Shown: one piece after another, positions 24,979 to 34,046 of the stretch | Layout of the letters: every line of letters starts with the position of its first letter | How positions within the stretch are numbered: position 1 is the stretch's first letter | Assembly: GCF_036226765.1 (NCBI RefSeq) | Contig: NZ_CP109017.1 | Coordinates: 3,730,501-3,794,500 of the forward strand | Length of the DNA stretch: 64,000 bases | Reading direction: 5' to 3' | Origin: Streptomyces sp. NBC_00670 | Lineage (GTDB): Bacteria; Actinomycetota; Actinomycetes; Streptomycetales; Streptomycetaceae | Notes under the pieces: model-generated | The model's database searches: none | What the model saw: only the letters and a program-made list of their open reading frames with translations | Told to the model about the DNA's origin: nothing | Translations under genes and position numbers: made by a program

Positions 24979-26493
24979 ATGACAGGACTCGACCTCAGCA
25001 GCCCCGTGGCCGTCGTCGGCACCGGCACGATGGGCCAGGGCATCGCCCAGGTGGCGCTGGTCGCGGGCCATGTCGTACGGCTGTACGACGCGGTCCCGGG
25101 CCGGGCCGAGGAGGCGGCCGCCGCGCTCGCCGCCCGGCTGGACCGGCTCGTGGCGAAGGAACGGATGCCGGCCGCCGACCGGGACGCGGCCGTGGCCCGG
25201 CTGCGGCCCGCCGCGGACCTCGCCGAGCTCGCGGACTGCTCCCTCGTCGTCGAGGCGGTCCTGGAGCGACTGGAGACCAAGCAGGAACTGTTCCGTGCCC
25301 TGGAGGACGTCGTCGACGACGACTGCCTGCTCGCCACCAACACCTCCTCCCTCTCCGTCACGGCCGTCGGCGGCGCCCTGCGCAACCCCGGCCGCCTCGT
25401 CGGGCTGCACTTCTTCAATCCCGCCCCGCTGCTGCCCCTGGTCGAGGTCGTCTCCGGGTTCGCCACGGACGTCACGTCGGCCACGCGCGCGTACGGCACG
25501 GCACGCGCCTGGGGGAAGACGCCGGTGGCCTGCGCCGACACCCCCGGGTTCATCGTCAACCGGATCGCGCGCCCCTTCTACGCCGAGGCGTTCGCCGTCC
25601 TGGAGTCCCAGGCCGCCGACCCGGCCACGATCGACGCGGTGCTGCGCGAGTGCGGCGGCTTCCGGATGGGCGCCTTCGAACTCACCGACCTCATCGGCCA
25701 GGACGTCAACGAGTCGGTGACGCACTCCGTGTGGCGGTCCTTCTTCCAGGACGTGCGCTTCACGCCGTCCCTCGCCCAGCGGCGGCTGGTGGAGTCCGGC
25801 CGGCTCGGCCGCAAGAGCGGCCACGGCTGGTACGACTACGCCGAGGGTGCCGAGCGCCCCGAACCGCACACCGCCGACAAGGCGGAGCCGCCCGCCCACG
25901 TCGTCGTCGAGGGCGACCTGGGCCCCGCCGCCGAACTGCTCGCCCTCATCCGCGAGGCGGGCATCCCGGTGCGCGAGGAGGACGAGGACCACGGCACCCG
26001 CCTGGTGCTGCCCGGCGGCGGCCAGCTCGCCCTGGCCGACGGGCAGACCTCGGTGGAGTTCCGGGACGTCGTCTATTTCGACCTCGCCCCGGACTACCGC
26101 AGGGCCACCCGCATCGCCCTGTCCGCCTCCCAGGACACCGCCCCGGCCACGCTCTCCGGCGCCATCGGGCTCTTCCAGGCGCTCGGCAAGGACGTCAGCG
26201 TCATCGGGGACGCCCCCGGCATGATCGTCGCCCGTACGGTGGCCCGGATCATCGACCTCGCGCACGACGCCGTCGCCAAGGGCGTGGCCACCGAGGAGGA
26301 CATCGACACCGCGATGCGCCTGGGCGTCAACTACCCGCTCGGCCCCTTCGAGTGGAGCCGCAGGCTCGGCCGCAACTGGGCGTACGCCCTCCTCGACGAC
26401 CTGCATCTGCGCGACCCCTCCGGCCGCTACGCGCCGTCCCTCGCGCTGTACCGCCACGCGTACGCCTCCGAGACGCGGGAGGGCACCTCATGA
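24979..26493 (+). CDS. 3-hydroxyacyl-CoA dehydrogenase (PaaH-type)
   Basis: This 504-aa NAD-dependent dehydrogenase oxidises 3-hydroxyacyl-CoA in beta-oxidation or phenylacetate breakdown. The Rossmann motif VGTGTMGQGIAQVALVAGH is at residues 13-32, the NAD-domain signature ATNTSSLSVT and catalytic-region LVGLHFFNPAPLLPLVEVV follow, and two C-terminal 3HCDH domains are present (about 185-280 and 395-500, the latter with GDAPGMIVARTVARIIDLA). The ATG at 24979 follows GGGAGGA. Its stop overlaps the start of the TetR gene (ATGA), so they form one transcript. Confidence 0.92.
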   Translation: MTGLDLSSPVAVVGTGTMGQGIAQVALVAGHVVRLYDAVPGRAEEAAAALAARLDRLVAKERMPAADRDAAVARLRPAADLAELADCSLVVEAVLERLETKQELFRALEDVVDDDCLLATNTSSLSVTAVGGALRNPGRLVGLHFFNPAPLLPLVEVVSGFATDVTSATRAYGTARAWGKTPVACADTPGFIVNRIARPFYAEAFAVLESQAADPATIDAVLRECGGFRMGAFELTDLIGQDVNESVTHSVWRSFFQDVRFTPSLAQRRLVESGRLGRKSGHGWYDYAEGAERPEPHTADKAEPPAHVVVEGDLGPAAELLALIREAGIPVREEDEDHGTRLVLPGGGQLALADGQTSVEFRDVVYFDLAPDYRRATRIALSASQDTAPATLSGAIGLFQALGKDVSVIGDAPGMIVARTVARIIDLAHDAVAKGVATEEDIDTAMRLGVNYPLGPFEWSRRLGRNWAYALLDDLHLRDPSGRYAPSLALYRHAYASETREGTS

Positions 26494-27077
26494 CCACCGC
26501 CCGGCGCGACACGTACACCCCGGAGAGCCTGCTCTCGGTGGCGGTGCGGGTCTTCAACGAGCGCGGCTACGACGGCACCTCCATGGAGCACCTCTCCAAG
26601 GCGGCCGGCATCTCCAAGTCGTCGATATACCACCACGTCAGCGGCAAGGAGGAACTGCTGCGCCGGGCCGTGAGCCGGGCGCTGGACGGCCTCTTCGGCA
26701 TCCTCGACGAGCCCCCCGCGCGCGAGGGGCGCGCGGTGGAGCGCCTGGAGTACGTGGTGCGGCGCACGGTGGAGATGCTCACCACCGAACTGCCGTACGT
26801 GACGCTGCTGCTGCGGGTGCGCGGCAACACCGGCACCGAGCGGTGGGCGCTGGAGCGCCGGCGTGAGTTCGACCACCGGGTGGCCGAGCTGCTGAAGGCG
26901 GCGGCGGCCGACGGGGACGTGCGCGGGGACGTGGAGGTGCGGCTGGCGACCCGGCTGCTCTTCGGGATGATCAACTCGATCGTCGAGTGGTACCGGCCCG
27001 ACGGGCGCGGCACCGCCGAGCGGGAGGTCGTGGACGCGGTGGTCCGCATGGCGTTCGCGGGGCTGCGGGCGGGCTGA
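26490..27077 (+). CDS. TetR/AcrR family transcriptional regulator (PaaR-like)
   Basis: This 195-aa regulator has an N-terminal helix-turn-helix (residues 10-56, GYDGTSMEHLSKAAGISKSSIYHHVSGKEELL) and a ligand-binding domain. Its overlap with the dehydrogenase gene and the two ACCGA-4-TCGGT palindromes at 24909 and 27745 suggest it represses both the paaN/dehydrogenase divergon and the bkd operon, with an acyl-CoA or phenylacetyl-CoA as effector (inference). TetR proteins of this size with this HTH are typical of lipid and aromatic catabolism. Confidence 0.9.
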   Translation: MTTARRDTYTPESLLSVAVRVFNERGYDGTSMEHLSKAAGISKSSIYHHVSGKEELLRRAVSRALDGLFGILDEPPAREGRAVERLEYVVRRTVEMLTTELPYVTLLLRVRGNTGTERWALERRREFDHRVAELLKAAAADGDVRGDVEVRLATRLLFGMINSIVEWYRPDGRGTAEREVVDAVVRMAFAGLRAG

Positions 27078-27112
27078 GCCGGGGTCCGGAAGCGGCTGGG
27101 GCAGCCGCCCCG

Positions 27113-27643
27113 TCAGCTCTGCGGTTCCAGGTCCTCCTCCTCGAAGACCAGCAGCGTGCGCGTGCCCAGCACCTCCGGGATCGCCTGCAACCGGGTCAGC
27201 ACCAGCTCGCGCAGCGCCCGGTTGTCGGAGGTGTGGACGAGGAGCAGGACGTCGAAGTCGCCGCCGACCAGGGCGATGTGCGAGGCGCCCGGCAGCAGCC
27301 GCAGCTGCTCGCGGACCGTCCGCCAGGAGTTCTGCACGATCCGCAGCGTGATGTACGCGGACGTCCCGTGCCCGGCGCGTTCGTGGTCGACGCGCGCCCC
27401 GAAGCCGCGGATCACGCCGTCGTCCAGGAGCCGGTTGATGCGCGCGTAGGCGTTGGCGCGCGAGACGTGCACGCGTTCGGCCACCGACCGTATCGAGGCA
27501 CGGCCGTCGGCCTGGAGCATCTGCAGGATGTCGCGGTCGATCGCGTCCAGCGGACGGGCGGGGGGACCGGTTCCGGCCGTCGTGGCCGGAGCCGACGGGT
27601 CGGTCCGGGGGTCGGCTCCGTCGGCCATTTGTTCAGATGACAT
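27113..27643 (-). CDS. bkdR: Lrp/AsnC family transcriptional regulator (BkdR)
   Basis: This 176-aa regulator has a disordered N-terminus (1-32), a winged helix-turn-helix (about 33-80, LDAIDRDILQMLQADGRASI, RVHVSRANAYARINRLLDDG) and a RAM/AsnC ligand-binding domain (about 95-165, HIALVGGDFDVLLLVHT). It is divergent from the branched-chain dehydrogenase operon, as in other streptomycetes, where this regulator binds the shared promoter. Branched-chain amino acids are the likely effectors. The start could be Met1 at 27643 or Met6 at 27628. Confidence 0.92.
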   Translation of the reverse strand: MSSEQMADGADPRTDPSAPATTAGTGPPARPLDAIDRDILQMLQADGRASIRSVAERVHVSRANAYARINRLLDDGVIRGFGARVDHERAGHGTSAYITLRIVQNSWRTVREQLRLLPGASHIALVGGDFDVLLLVHTSDNRALRELVLTRLQAIPEVLGTRTLLVFEEEDLEPQS

Positions 27644-27701
27644 GCACCCCCGCCTCTCCGCGATGGACGTCCTGCGTCCATCTCAGGCTGTGGAGAACCG
27701 T

Positions 27702-27710
27702 TTGTCCACA
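27702..27710 (+). promoter_or_regulatory. single DnaA box
   Basis: TTGTCCACA matches the consensus exactly. It lies in the divergent bkdR-bkdA promoter region, next to a TGTGGAGAA look-alike at 27690. Confidence 0.6.
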
Positions 27711-27744
27711 GCCTGGAGGCCCCTGTAGCCAAAATGTGCCGACG

Positions 27745-27758
27745 ACCGAACAATCGGT
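27745..27758. promoter_or_regulatory. second candidate TetR operator, upstream of bkdA
   Basis: ACCGAACAATCGGT differs from the 24909 copy by one base and keeps the perfect ACCGA/TCGGT arms. It lies 61 bp before the bkdA start, in a position suited to repression, and suggests joint control by the TetR protein encoded 0.7-1.3 kb away. Confidence 0.6.
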
Positions 27759-27818
27759 AGGTGAGGCGCGTCACAACCGTGGCGCGTCGCGAAGCCGCTC
27801 CCACGAGGAGGTGCCGTC

Positions 27819-28994
27819 ATGACGGTCATGGAGCAGCGGGGTGCCTACCGGCCGACCCCGCCGCCCGCCTGGCAGCCCCGTACGGATCCCGCGCCGCTGC
27901 TGCCCGACGCGCGGCCGTACCGCGTGCTGGGCACCGGGGCGGCCGGGGGGACCGATCCCGACCTGCTGCTCCGCCTGTACCGGCAGCTGGTCGCCGGCCG
28001 CCGCTACAACACGCAGGCGACGGCGCTGACCAAGCAGGGGCGGCTCGCCGTCTACCCCTCCAGCACCGGCCAGGAGGCCTGCGAGGTGGCCGCCGCGGCC
28101 GTCCTTCAGGAGCGCGACTGGCTCTTCCCCAGCTACCGCGACACGCTCGCCGTCGTCTCCCGCGGCGTCGACCCCGTCGAGGCGCTGACGCTGCTGCGCG
28201 GCGACTGGCACACCGGCTACGACTCCCGTGCGCACCGGGTCGCCCCGCTCAGCACCCCGCTGGCGACGCAGCTGCCGCACGCGGTCGGCCTCGCCCACGC
28301 TGCCCGCCTCAAGGGCGACGACGTGGTGGCGATGGCCCTGGTCGGCGACGGCGGCACCAGCGAGGGCGACTTCCACGAGGCGCTCAACTTCGCCGCCGTG
28401 TGGCAGGCGCCCGTCGTCTTCCTGGTCCAGAACAACGGCTTCGCGATCTCCGTGCCGCTCGCCAAGCAGACCGCCGCCCCGTCCCTGGCCCACAAGGCCG
28501 TCGGGTACGGGATGCCGGGCCGCCTGGTCGACGGCAACGACGTGGCGGCCGTGCACGAGGTCCTCGCCGACGCCGTGCGCCGCGCGCGCGAGGGGGGCGG
28601 TCCCACGCTGGTGGAGGCGGTCACCTACCGGGTCGACGCGCACACCAACGCGGACGACGCCGGGCGGTACCGGTCCGACGCGGAGGTCGAGACCTGGCGC
28701 GCGCACGACCCGATCGTGCTCCTGGAGGACGAACTGACGCACCGCGGGCTGCTCGACGACGACACCAGGGCCGCCGCGCGGGACGCCGCCGAGGCCATGG
28801 CGGCCGATCTGCGCGCCCGGATGCACGAGGACCCCGCCCCGCACCCCATGGACCTCTTCGCCCACACCTACACCCGGCCCACCCCGCAACTGCGGGAGCA
28901 GGCGGAGCAGTTGCGGGCGGAACTGGAGGCGGAGGCGTCCGGTTCCGAGGCCGACGCCGGTGCTGCCGCCGTACGGGAAGGGGACGGCCGATGA
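27819..28994 (+). CDS. bkdA: branched-chain 2-oxoacid dehydrogenase E1 component subunit alpha
   Basis: This 391-aa thiamine diphosphate enzyme subunit decarboxylates branched-chain 2-oxoacids derived from Val, Leu and Ile. The cofactor motif runs from VGDGGTSEGDFHEALNFAA to VQNNGF, with the substrate-side STGQEACEVAAA and LFPSYRDTLAVVSRG. The ATG at 27819 follows AGGAGG. It is the first gene of the bkdA-bkdB-bkdC operon with 4-bp and 1-bp overlaps. The products feed branched fatty acid starters and polyketide precursors in streptomycetes. A pyruvate-specific enzyme is less likely given the Lrp neighbour. Confidence 0.9.
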   Translation: MTVMEQRGAYRPTPPPAWQPRTDPAPLLPDARPYRVLGTGAAGGTDPDLLLRLYRQLVAGRRYNTQATALTKQGRLAVYPSSTGQEACEVAAAAVLQERDWLFPSYRDTLAVVSRGVDPVEALTLLRGDWHTGYDSRAHRVAPLSTPLATQLPHAVGLAHAARLKGDDVVAMALVGDGGTSEGDFHEALNFAAVWQAPVVFLVQNNGFAISVPLAKQTAAPSLAHKAVGYGMPGRLVDGNDVAAVHEVLADAVRRAREGGGPTLVEAVTYRVDAHTNADDAGRYRSDAEVETWRAHDPIVLLEDELTHRGLLDDDTRAAARDAAEAMAADLRARMHEDPAPHPMDLFAHTYTRPTPQLREQAEQLRAELEAEASGSEADAGAAAVREGDGR

Positions 28995-29995
28995 CCACCG
29001 TCGCCGTCAAGCCCGCCACCATGGCGCAGGCGCTCACGCGCGCGCTGCGCGACGCGATGGCCGCCGATCCGGCCGTGCACGTGATGGGTGAGGACGTCGG
29101 CACGCTCGGCGGCGTCTTCCGGGTCACCGACGGGCTGGCCGCGGAGTTCGGCGAGGACCGCTGCACGGACACGCCGCTGGCCGAGGCCGGCATCCTCGGC
29201 GCCGCCGTCGGCATGGCGATGTACGGACTGCGGCCGGTCGTGGAGATGCAGTTCGACGCGTTCGCCTACCCGTCGTTCGAACAACTCGTCAGCCACGTCG
29301 CCAAGATGCGCAACCGCACACGCGGCGCGATGCCGATGCCGCTCACCATCCGTATCCCCTACGGCGGCGGCATCGGCGGGGTCGAACACCACAGCGACTC
29401 CTCCGAGGCGTACTACATGGCGACCCCGGGGCTGCACGTGTACACCCCCGCCACGGTCGCCGACGCCTACGGCATGCTGCGCGCGGCGATCGCCTCCGAC
29501 GACCCCGTCGTCTTCCTCGAACCGAAGCGGCTGTACTGGTCCAAGGACACCTGGAACCCGGAGGACCCGCCGGCCGTTGAACCCGTGGGACGCGCGGTGG
29601 TGCGGCGCCGGGGCAGCAGCGCCACGCTCCTGACGTACGGCCCGTCGCTGCCCGTCTGCCTGGAGGCGGCCGAGGCGGGGCGGGAGGAGGGCTGGGAGCT
29701 GGAGGTCGTCGACCTGCGCTCGCTGGTGCCGTTCGACGACGAGACGGTGTGCGCGTCGGTGCGGCGCACCGGGCGCGCGGTCGTGGTGCACGAGTCGACC
29801 GGGTTCGGCGGGCCCGGCGGCGAGATCGCGGCCCGGGTGACGGAGCGCTGCTTCCACCACCTTCAGGCGCCGGTGCTGCGCGTCGCCGGGTTCGACGTCC
29901 CGTACCCGCCGCCGATGCTGGAGCGGCACCATCTGCCCGGCGTCGACCGGATCCTGGACGCGGTCGGGCGGTTGCAGTGGGAGGCGGAGAGCTGA
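28991..29995 (+). CDS. bkdB: branched-chain 2-oxoacid dehydrogenase E1 component subunit beta
   Basis: This 334-aa transketolase-like subunit completes the E1 heterotetramer. Signatures are VMGEDVGTLGGVFRVTDGL, TPLAEAGILGAAVGMAMYG, RIPYGGGIGGVEHHSDSSEA and VDLRSLVPFDDETV. The ATG at 28991 overlaps the alpha subunit stop (ATGA), which fits one-to-one subunit production. Confidence 0.92.
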   Translation: MTTVAVKPATMAQALTRALRDAMAADPAVHVMGEDVGTLGGVFRVTDGLAAEFGEDRCTDTPLAEAGILGAAVGMAMYGLRPVVEMQFDAFAYPSFEQLVSHVAKMRNRTRGAMPMPLTIRIPYGGGIGGVEHHSDSSEAYYMATPGLHVYTPATVADAYGMLRAAIASDDPVVFLEPKRLYWSKDTWNPEDPPAVEPVGRAVVRRRGSSATLLTYGPSLPVCLEAAEAGREEGWELEVVDLRSLVPFDDETVCASVRRTGRAVVVHESTGFGGPGGEIAARVTERCFHHLQAPVLRVAGFDVPYPPPMLERHHLPGVDRILDAVGRLQWEAES

Positions 29996-31323
29996 TGGCG
30001 CAGGTGCTGGAGTTCCGGCTGCCGGACCTCGGCGAGGGGCTGACGGAGGCGGAGATCGTCCGCTGGCTGGTCGAGGTCGGCGACGTGGTCGCCGTCGACC
30101 AGGCCGTCGTCGAGGTCGAGACGGCCAAGGCGATGGTCGACGTCCCCTGCCCGTACGCCGGCGTGATCACCGCCCGCTACGGCGAGGAGGGCACGGAACT
30201 GCCGGTCGGCGCCCCCCTCCTCACGGTCGCGGTCGGCACCCCCGACGCCACCGCCGACCCCGACTCCTCGGGCAACGTCCTGGTCGGCTACGGCACGAGC
30301 GCGGCACCGTCCCGCCGCCGCCGGGTACGCCCGGCGCAGGGCGCGCCGGGGCGCGTGGCGGCCGCGGATCCCGGGGCCTCGGCCGGAACCGGCCCGGGTG
30401 CGGCCGTCGAGGCCGACGCGTTCGTCGACGTACGGAGTGACGGGCCCGTGCCCGTCATCTCGCCGCTGGTGCGGCGGCTGGCGCGGGACAACGGCGTGGA
30501 CCTGCGGCGGCTGGCCGGGTCCGGGCCCGACGGGCTGATCCTGCGCGTGGACGTCGAGGACGCGCTCCGCGCGGACGCGGCCCGCGCCCGCACGGCCGCG
30601 CCCGCCCCCGGCGTGCCGGACGAGGGCGTCGTGCACGGCACCCGGATCCCGCTGCGCGGTGTCCGTGGCGCCGTCGCGGACAAGCTGGCCCGGAGCCGTC
30701 GGGAGATCCCCGACGCCACCTGCTGGGTCGACGCCGACGCCACCGAACTGCTGCGCGCCCGCACGGCGATGAACGCCGCCGGGGGCCCGAAGATCTCCCT
30801 CCTCGCCGTGCTCGCACGGATCTGCACGGCCGCGCTGGCCCGGTACCCGGACCTCAACTCGACCGTGGACACGGAGGCCAGGGAGGTCGTCCGGCTCGAC
30901 GAGGTGCACCTCGGGTTCGCCGCGCAGACCGCGCGCGGACTTGTCGTCCCCGTCGTCCGGGACGCCCACGCACGCGACGCGGAGTCGCTCACCGCCGAGT
31001 TCGCCCGGCTCACCGAGGCCGCGCGCACCGGCACCCTCACCCCCGCGGAACTCACCGGTGGCACCTTCACGTTGAACAACTACGGCGTGTTCGGCGTCGA
31101 CGGCTCCACGCCGATCCTCAACCATCCCGAGGCCGCCATGCTCGGCGTCGGCCGCATCGCCCCCAAACCGTGGGTGCACGAAGGGGAGCTGGCGGTCCGG
31201 CAGGTCGTCCAGCTCTCCTTCACCTTCGACCACCGGGTGTGCGACGGCGGCACGGCCGGCGGCTTCCTGCGGTACGTCGCGGACTGCGTGGAGCAGCCGG
31301 CGGTGCTCCTGCGCACGCTGTGA
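29995..31323 (+). CDS. bkdC: branched-chain 2-oxoacid dehydrogenase E2 component (dihydrolipoamide acyltransferase)
   Basis: This 442-aa core protein carries a lipoyl domain (residues 5-80, lipoyl Lys in VEVETAKAMVDV), a peripheral subunit-binding domain (about 152-190, SPLVRRLARDNGVDL) and a catalytic acyltransferase domain (about 210-440) ending with FTFDHRVCDGGTAGGF, where His and Asp act. The ATG at 29995 overlaps the previous stop by one base. The lipoamide dehydrogenase (E3) is not in the window and must be shared. Confidence 0.93.
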   Translation: MAQVLEFRLPDLGEGLTEAEIVRWLVEVGDVVAVDQAVVEVETAKAMVDVPCPYAGVITARYGEEGTELPVGAPLLTVAVGTPDATADPDSSGNVLVGYGTSAAPSRRRRVRPAQGAPGRVAAADPGASAGTGPGAAVEADAFVDVRSDGPVPVISPLVRRLARDNGVDLRRLAGSGPDGLILRVDVEDALRADAARARTAAPAPGVPDEGVVHGTRIPLRGVRGAVADKLARSRREIPDATCWVDADATELLRARTAMNAAGGPKISLLAVLARICTAALARYPDLNSTVDTEAREVVRLDEVHLGFAAQTARGLVVPVVRDAHARDAESLTAEFARLTEAARTGTLTPAELTGGTFTLNNYGVFGVDGSTPILNHPEAAMLGVGRIAPKPWVHEGELAVRQVVQLSFTFDHRVCDGGTAGGFLRYVADCVEQPAVLLRTL

Positions 31324-31393
31324 ACGCGGAAGCGGCCGCCGCCACGGGTGCCCCCGTGACGGCGCCGGGGCCGTGGGAGCCCATACTCGGGGG

Positions 31394-32500
31394 GTGACCG
31401 CGTACCAGCCCGCAGCCGCCGCTGCCGGTGCCTTCGACGCCGTCGTGCTCGCCGGGGGCGCCGCCCGGCGGCTCGGCGGCGCCGACAAGCCCGGCGTCCG
31501 GGTCGGCGGCCGGGCGCTGCTCGACCGGGTGCTGTCCGCCTGCGCCGGCGCGGCCGTCACCGTGGTGGTCGCCGACCCCCGCCCGACCGCCCGCCCCGTG
31601 TGCTGGGCGCGCGAGGAGCCGCCCGGCGGCGGCCCCGTCGCCGCGCTCGACGCGGGGCTGCGGCACACCACGGCCCCCGTCGTCGTCGTCCTCTCCGCCG
31701 ATCTGCCGTTCCTCGACGCGGCGACGGTACGGCGGCTGACGGCGGCCCTCGAGGAGAGCGGCGCCGAGGGCGCGCTGCTCCGCGACGCCGACGGCCGCGA
31801 TCAGCCGCTCGTCGCCGCGTACCGCGCCGACGCGCTGCGCCGCGAACTCGCCCGGCTCGCAGCCGGGAACGGCGAGCACACCGAGCACACCGGGCCCGCC
31901 GACCGCGGTGGACTCGGCGGGCTGCCGCTGCGCCGGCTCACCGGCGCGCTGCGTCTCACCCGCGCCGACCACCCCGTCGCGTCCTTCGACTGCGACACCT
32001 GGGACGACATCGCCGCCGCCAGAGCACGGATCAGGGAGCATGGGCACGTGTTGGATGAATGGATCTCCGCAGTCAAGGACGAACTGGGCATCGACCTCGA
32101 CGTCGACACCGGCGTCCTGCTCGACCTCGCCCGCGACGCCGCGCACGGCGTGGCCCGCCCGGCGGCCCCGCTGACCACGTTCCTCGCGGGTTACGCGGCC
32201 GGCCGCGCCGGCGGCGGCCCGGAGGCGGTCGCCGAGGCCGCCCGCACGGCCGCGGCCCTCGCCCTGCGCTGGGCCGACGAGGCCCGGGGGGCCGACGCGG
32301 CCAACGCGGCCGCCCCCGCCGCCGAGGGCATGGGCAACGCCACCGGCATCCCGGCCGCCACCGGCACCGCACCCGCCGCCGGTGACGCGGGTCCGACCGC
32401 CGCCGACACCGCCCCGACCGCCACCGGCGCCCCCGGCGCCGCGACCGGCGGCAGCGGCCCGGTCGGCGACCGCGACGGCACCGGACCGGACGCCGGATGA
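31394..32500 (+). CDS. molybdenum cofactor guanylyltransferase-like protein with C-terminal DUF6457
   Basis: This 368-aa protein has an N-terminal MobA-type nucleotidyltransferase domain (residues 12-205, VVLAGGAARRLGGADKPGV, VVLSADLPFLDAATV), which would join GMP to molybdopterin. A DUF6457 domain follows (about 218-300, LDEWISAVKDELGIDLDVD), and the last 70 residues are Ala/Thr/Pro-rich and disordered. The GTG at 31394 is favoured; an in-frame GTG at 31373 is possible. The next gene, moeA, overlaps it by 4 bp, which supports a cofactor role. Confidence 0.87.
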   Translation: MTAYQPAAAAAGAFDAVVLAGGAARRLGGADKPGVRVGGRALLDRVLSACAGAAVTVVVADPRPTARPVCWAREEPPGGGPVAALDAGLRHTTAPVVVVLSADLPFLDAATVRRLTAALEESGAEGALLRDADGRDQPLVAAYRADALRRELARLAAGNGEHTEHTGPADRGGLGGLPLRRLTGALRLTRADHPVASFDCDTWDDIAAARARIREHGHVLDEWISAVKDELGIDLDVDTGVLLDLARDAAHGVARPAAPLTTFLAGYAAGRAGGGPEAVAEAARTAAALALRWADEARGADAANAAAPAAEGMGNATGIPAATGTAPAAGDAGPTAADTAPTATGAPGAATGGSGPVGDRDGTGPDAG

Positions 32501-33993
32501 CCGGGCGCGGAGCCCGGGAGACCGAGGACGGCGGCGAACTCTACGTCGAGGAGGCCCTGGCCATGGCCCGCGGCGACGGTGGTCCCCACTCCGGTGGAGC
32601 CCGCACGCGCCCCGCCCTGCCGCAGGACCCCGACATCGAGGAGGCCCTCGCCCTCGTCCGCGGCGAGCCCGACCGGCCCGCCCCTCCCACGGACCCCCGA
32701 GGCACCCACCTCGCCCCGTCCCCCTCCCCCGCCGGAACCGCCGGAACCGCCGGAACCGCCGGCTCCGGCGCAGCCCCCGCGCACCGCCACCGCCCGGCCA
32801 CCCCCTGGCCCCGCGCCCGCGCCCTGGCCGAGCGCGCCGCCCGCTCCGTCCCCGCGCGGGCCCCCGTCACCAGGCCGCTGGACAAGGCGCTCGGCCTCGT
32901 CCTCGCCGCCCCGCTGCCGGCCCTCACCGACCTGCCCTCCTTCGACACCTCCGCCATGGACGGCTGGGCGGTCGCGGGACCCGGCCCCTGGGACGTGCGC
33001 GAGGAGGGCGTCCTGGCGGGCCACGCCGGTCCCGGCCCGCTGGCCGACGGCGAGGCGGTCCGCATCGCGACCGGCGCCCGCATCCCACCGGACACCACCG
33101 CCATCCTGCGCAGCGAGCACGGCCGCACCGACGACAAGGGACGGCTGCACGCCTCCCGCGACCCGGCCCACGGGCAGGACATCCGGCCGCGCGGCCAGGA
33201 GTGCCGCAGCGGCGACCATCTGCTGCCCGCCGGCACCGTGGCCACCCCCGCCGTGCTCGGCCTCGCCGCGGCCGCCGGGTACGACACCCTCGCCGTCCTG
33301 CCGCCGCCGCGCGCCGAGGTCCTCGTCCTCGGCGACGAGCTGCTCACCGAGGGCCTGCCCAAGGACGGGCTCATCCGGGACGCGCTCGGCCCGATGCTTC
33401 CGCCCTGGCTGCGTGCGCTCGGCGCCGAGATCGTGGCCGTGCGCCGGATCGGCGACGACGAGAAGGCGCTGCGCAAGGCGGTCACCCGCTCCGTCGCCGA
33501 CCTGATCGTCACCACCGGCGGCACCGCCTCCGGACCGGTCGACCACGTCCACCCCACCCTGGCCCGGATCGACGCCGAACTCCTCGTCGACGGCGTCCAG
33601 GTGCGCCCCGGCCACCCCATGCTGCTGGCCCGCACCGGCGAGAACCAGTACCTGGTCGGCCTGCCCGGCAACCCCCTCGCGGCGGTCTCGGGCCTGTGCA
33701 CGCTCGCCGAACCGCTGCTGCGCGTCCTCGCGGGGCGCCCGGCCCCGGAGCCGTACACACTGCCCGTCCGGGAGGCCGTCCAGGGGCACCCGCACGACAC
33801 CCGGCTGGTGCCCGTCACCGTCCGCGGCGAGTACGCGGTGCCGCTGCATTTCAACGGCCCGGCGATGCTGCGCGGCATCGCCGCCGCCGACGCCCTGGCG
33901 GTCGTACCGCCCGGGGGGACGGGGCCGGGCGCGGAGCTGGAACTGCTGGATCTACCCTGGGCCCTGGCGGGGATCGGGGTATGTCTCGCTTGA
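32497..33993 (+). CDS. moeA: molybdopterin molybdenumtransferase MoeA with N-terminal extension
   Basis: This 498-aa enzyme inserts molybdate into adenylylated molybdopterin. The MoeA core starts near residue 105 with family motifs SFDTSAMDGWAVAG, VRIATGARIP, IRPRGQECRSGD, VVTTGGTASGPVDH and VGLPGNPLAAVSG. The first 100 residues are an unusual Pro-rich extension carrying a repeated EEALAxxRG motif (YVEEALAMARG near 17-27, IEEALALVRGE near 47-57). The ATG at 32497 overlaps the previous stop. Downstream parS and a channel gene are separate. Confidence 0.9.
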   Translation: MTGRGARETEDGGELYVEEALAMARGDGGPHSGGARTRPALPQDPDIEEALALVRGEPDRPAPPTDPRGTHLAPSPSPAGTAGTAGTAGSGAAPAHRHRPATPWPRARALAERAARSVPARAPVTRPLDKALGLVLAAPLPALTDLPSFDTSAMDGWAVAGPGPWDVREEGVLAGHAGPGPLADGEAVRIATGARIPPDTTAILRSEHGRTDDKGRLHASRDPAHGQDIRPRGQECRSGDHLLPAGTVATPAVLGLAAAAGYDTLAVLPPPRAEVLVLGDELLTEGLPKDGLIRDALGPMLPPWLRALGAEIVAVRRIGDDEKALRKAVTRSVADLIVTTGGTASGPVDHVHPTLARIDAELLVDGVQVRPGHPMLLARTGENQYLVGLPGNPLAAVSGLCTLAEPLLRVLAGRPAPEPYTLPVREAVQGHPHDTRLVPVTVRGEYAVPLHFNGPAMLRGIAAADALAVVPPGGTGPGAELELLDLPWALAGIGVCLA

Positions 33994-34046
33994 GGCCCCC
34001 GCGGGCCGACCGAGGACCGCACCTCACGTGCAGCGAAACGGGGAGT

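Noticed and set aside
23079..25559. 826-codon minus-strand frame overlapping paaN
   Set aside because: Frame-shifted relative to the real paaN frame and composed of Arg/Pro/Gly shadow sequence.
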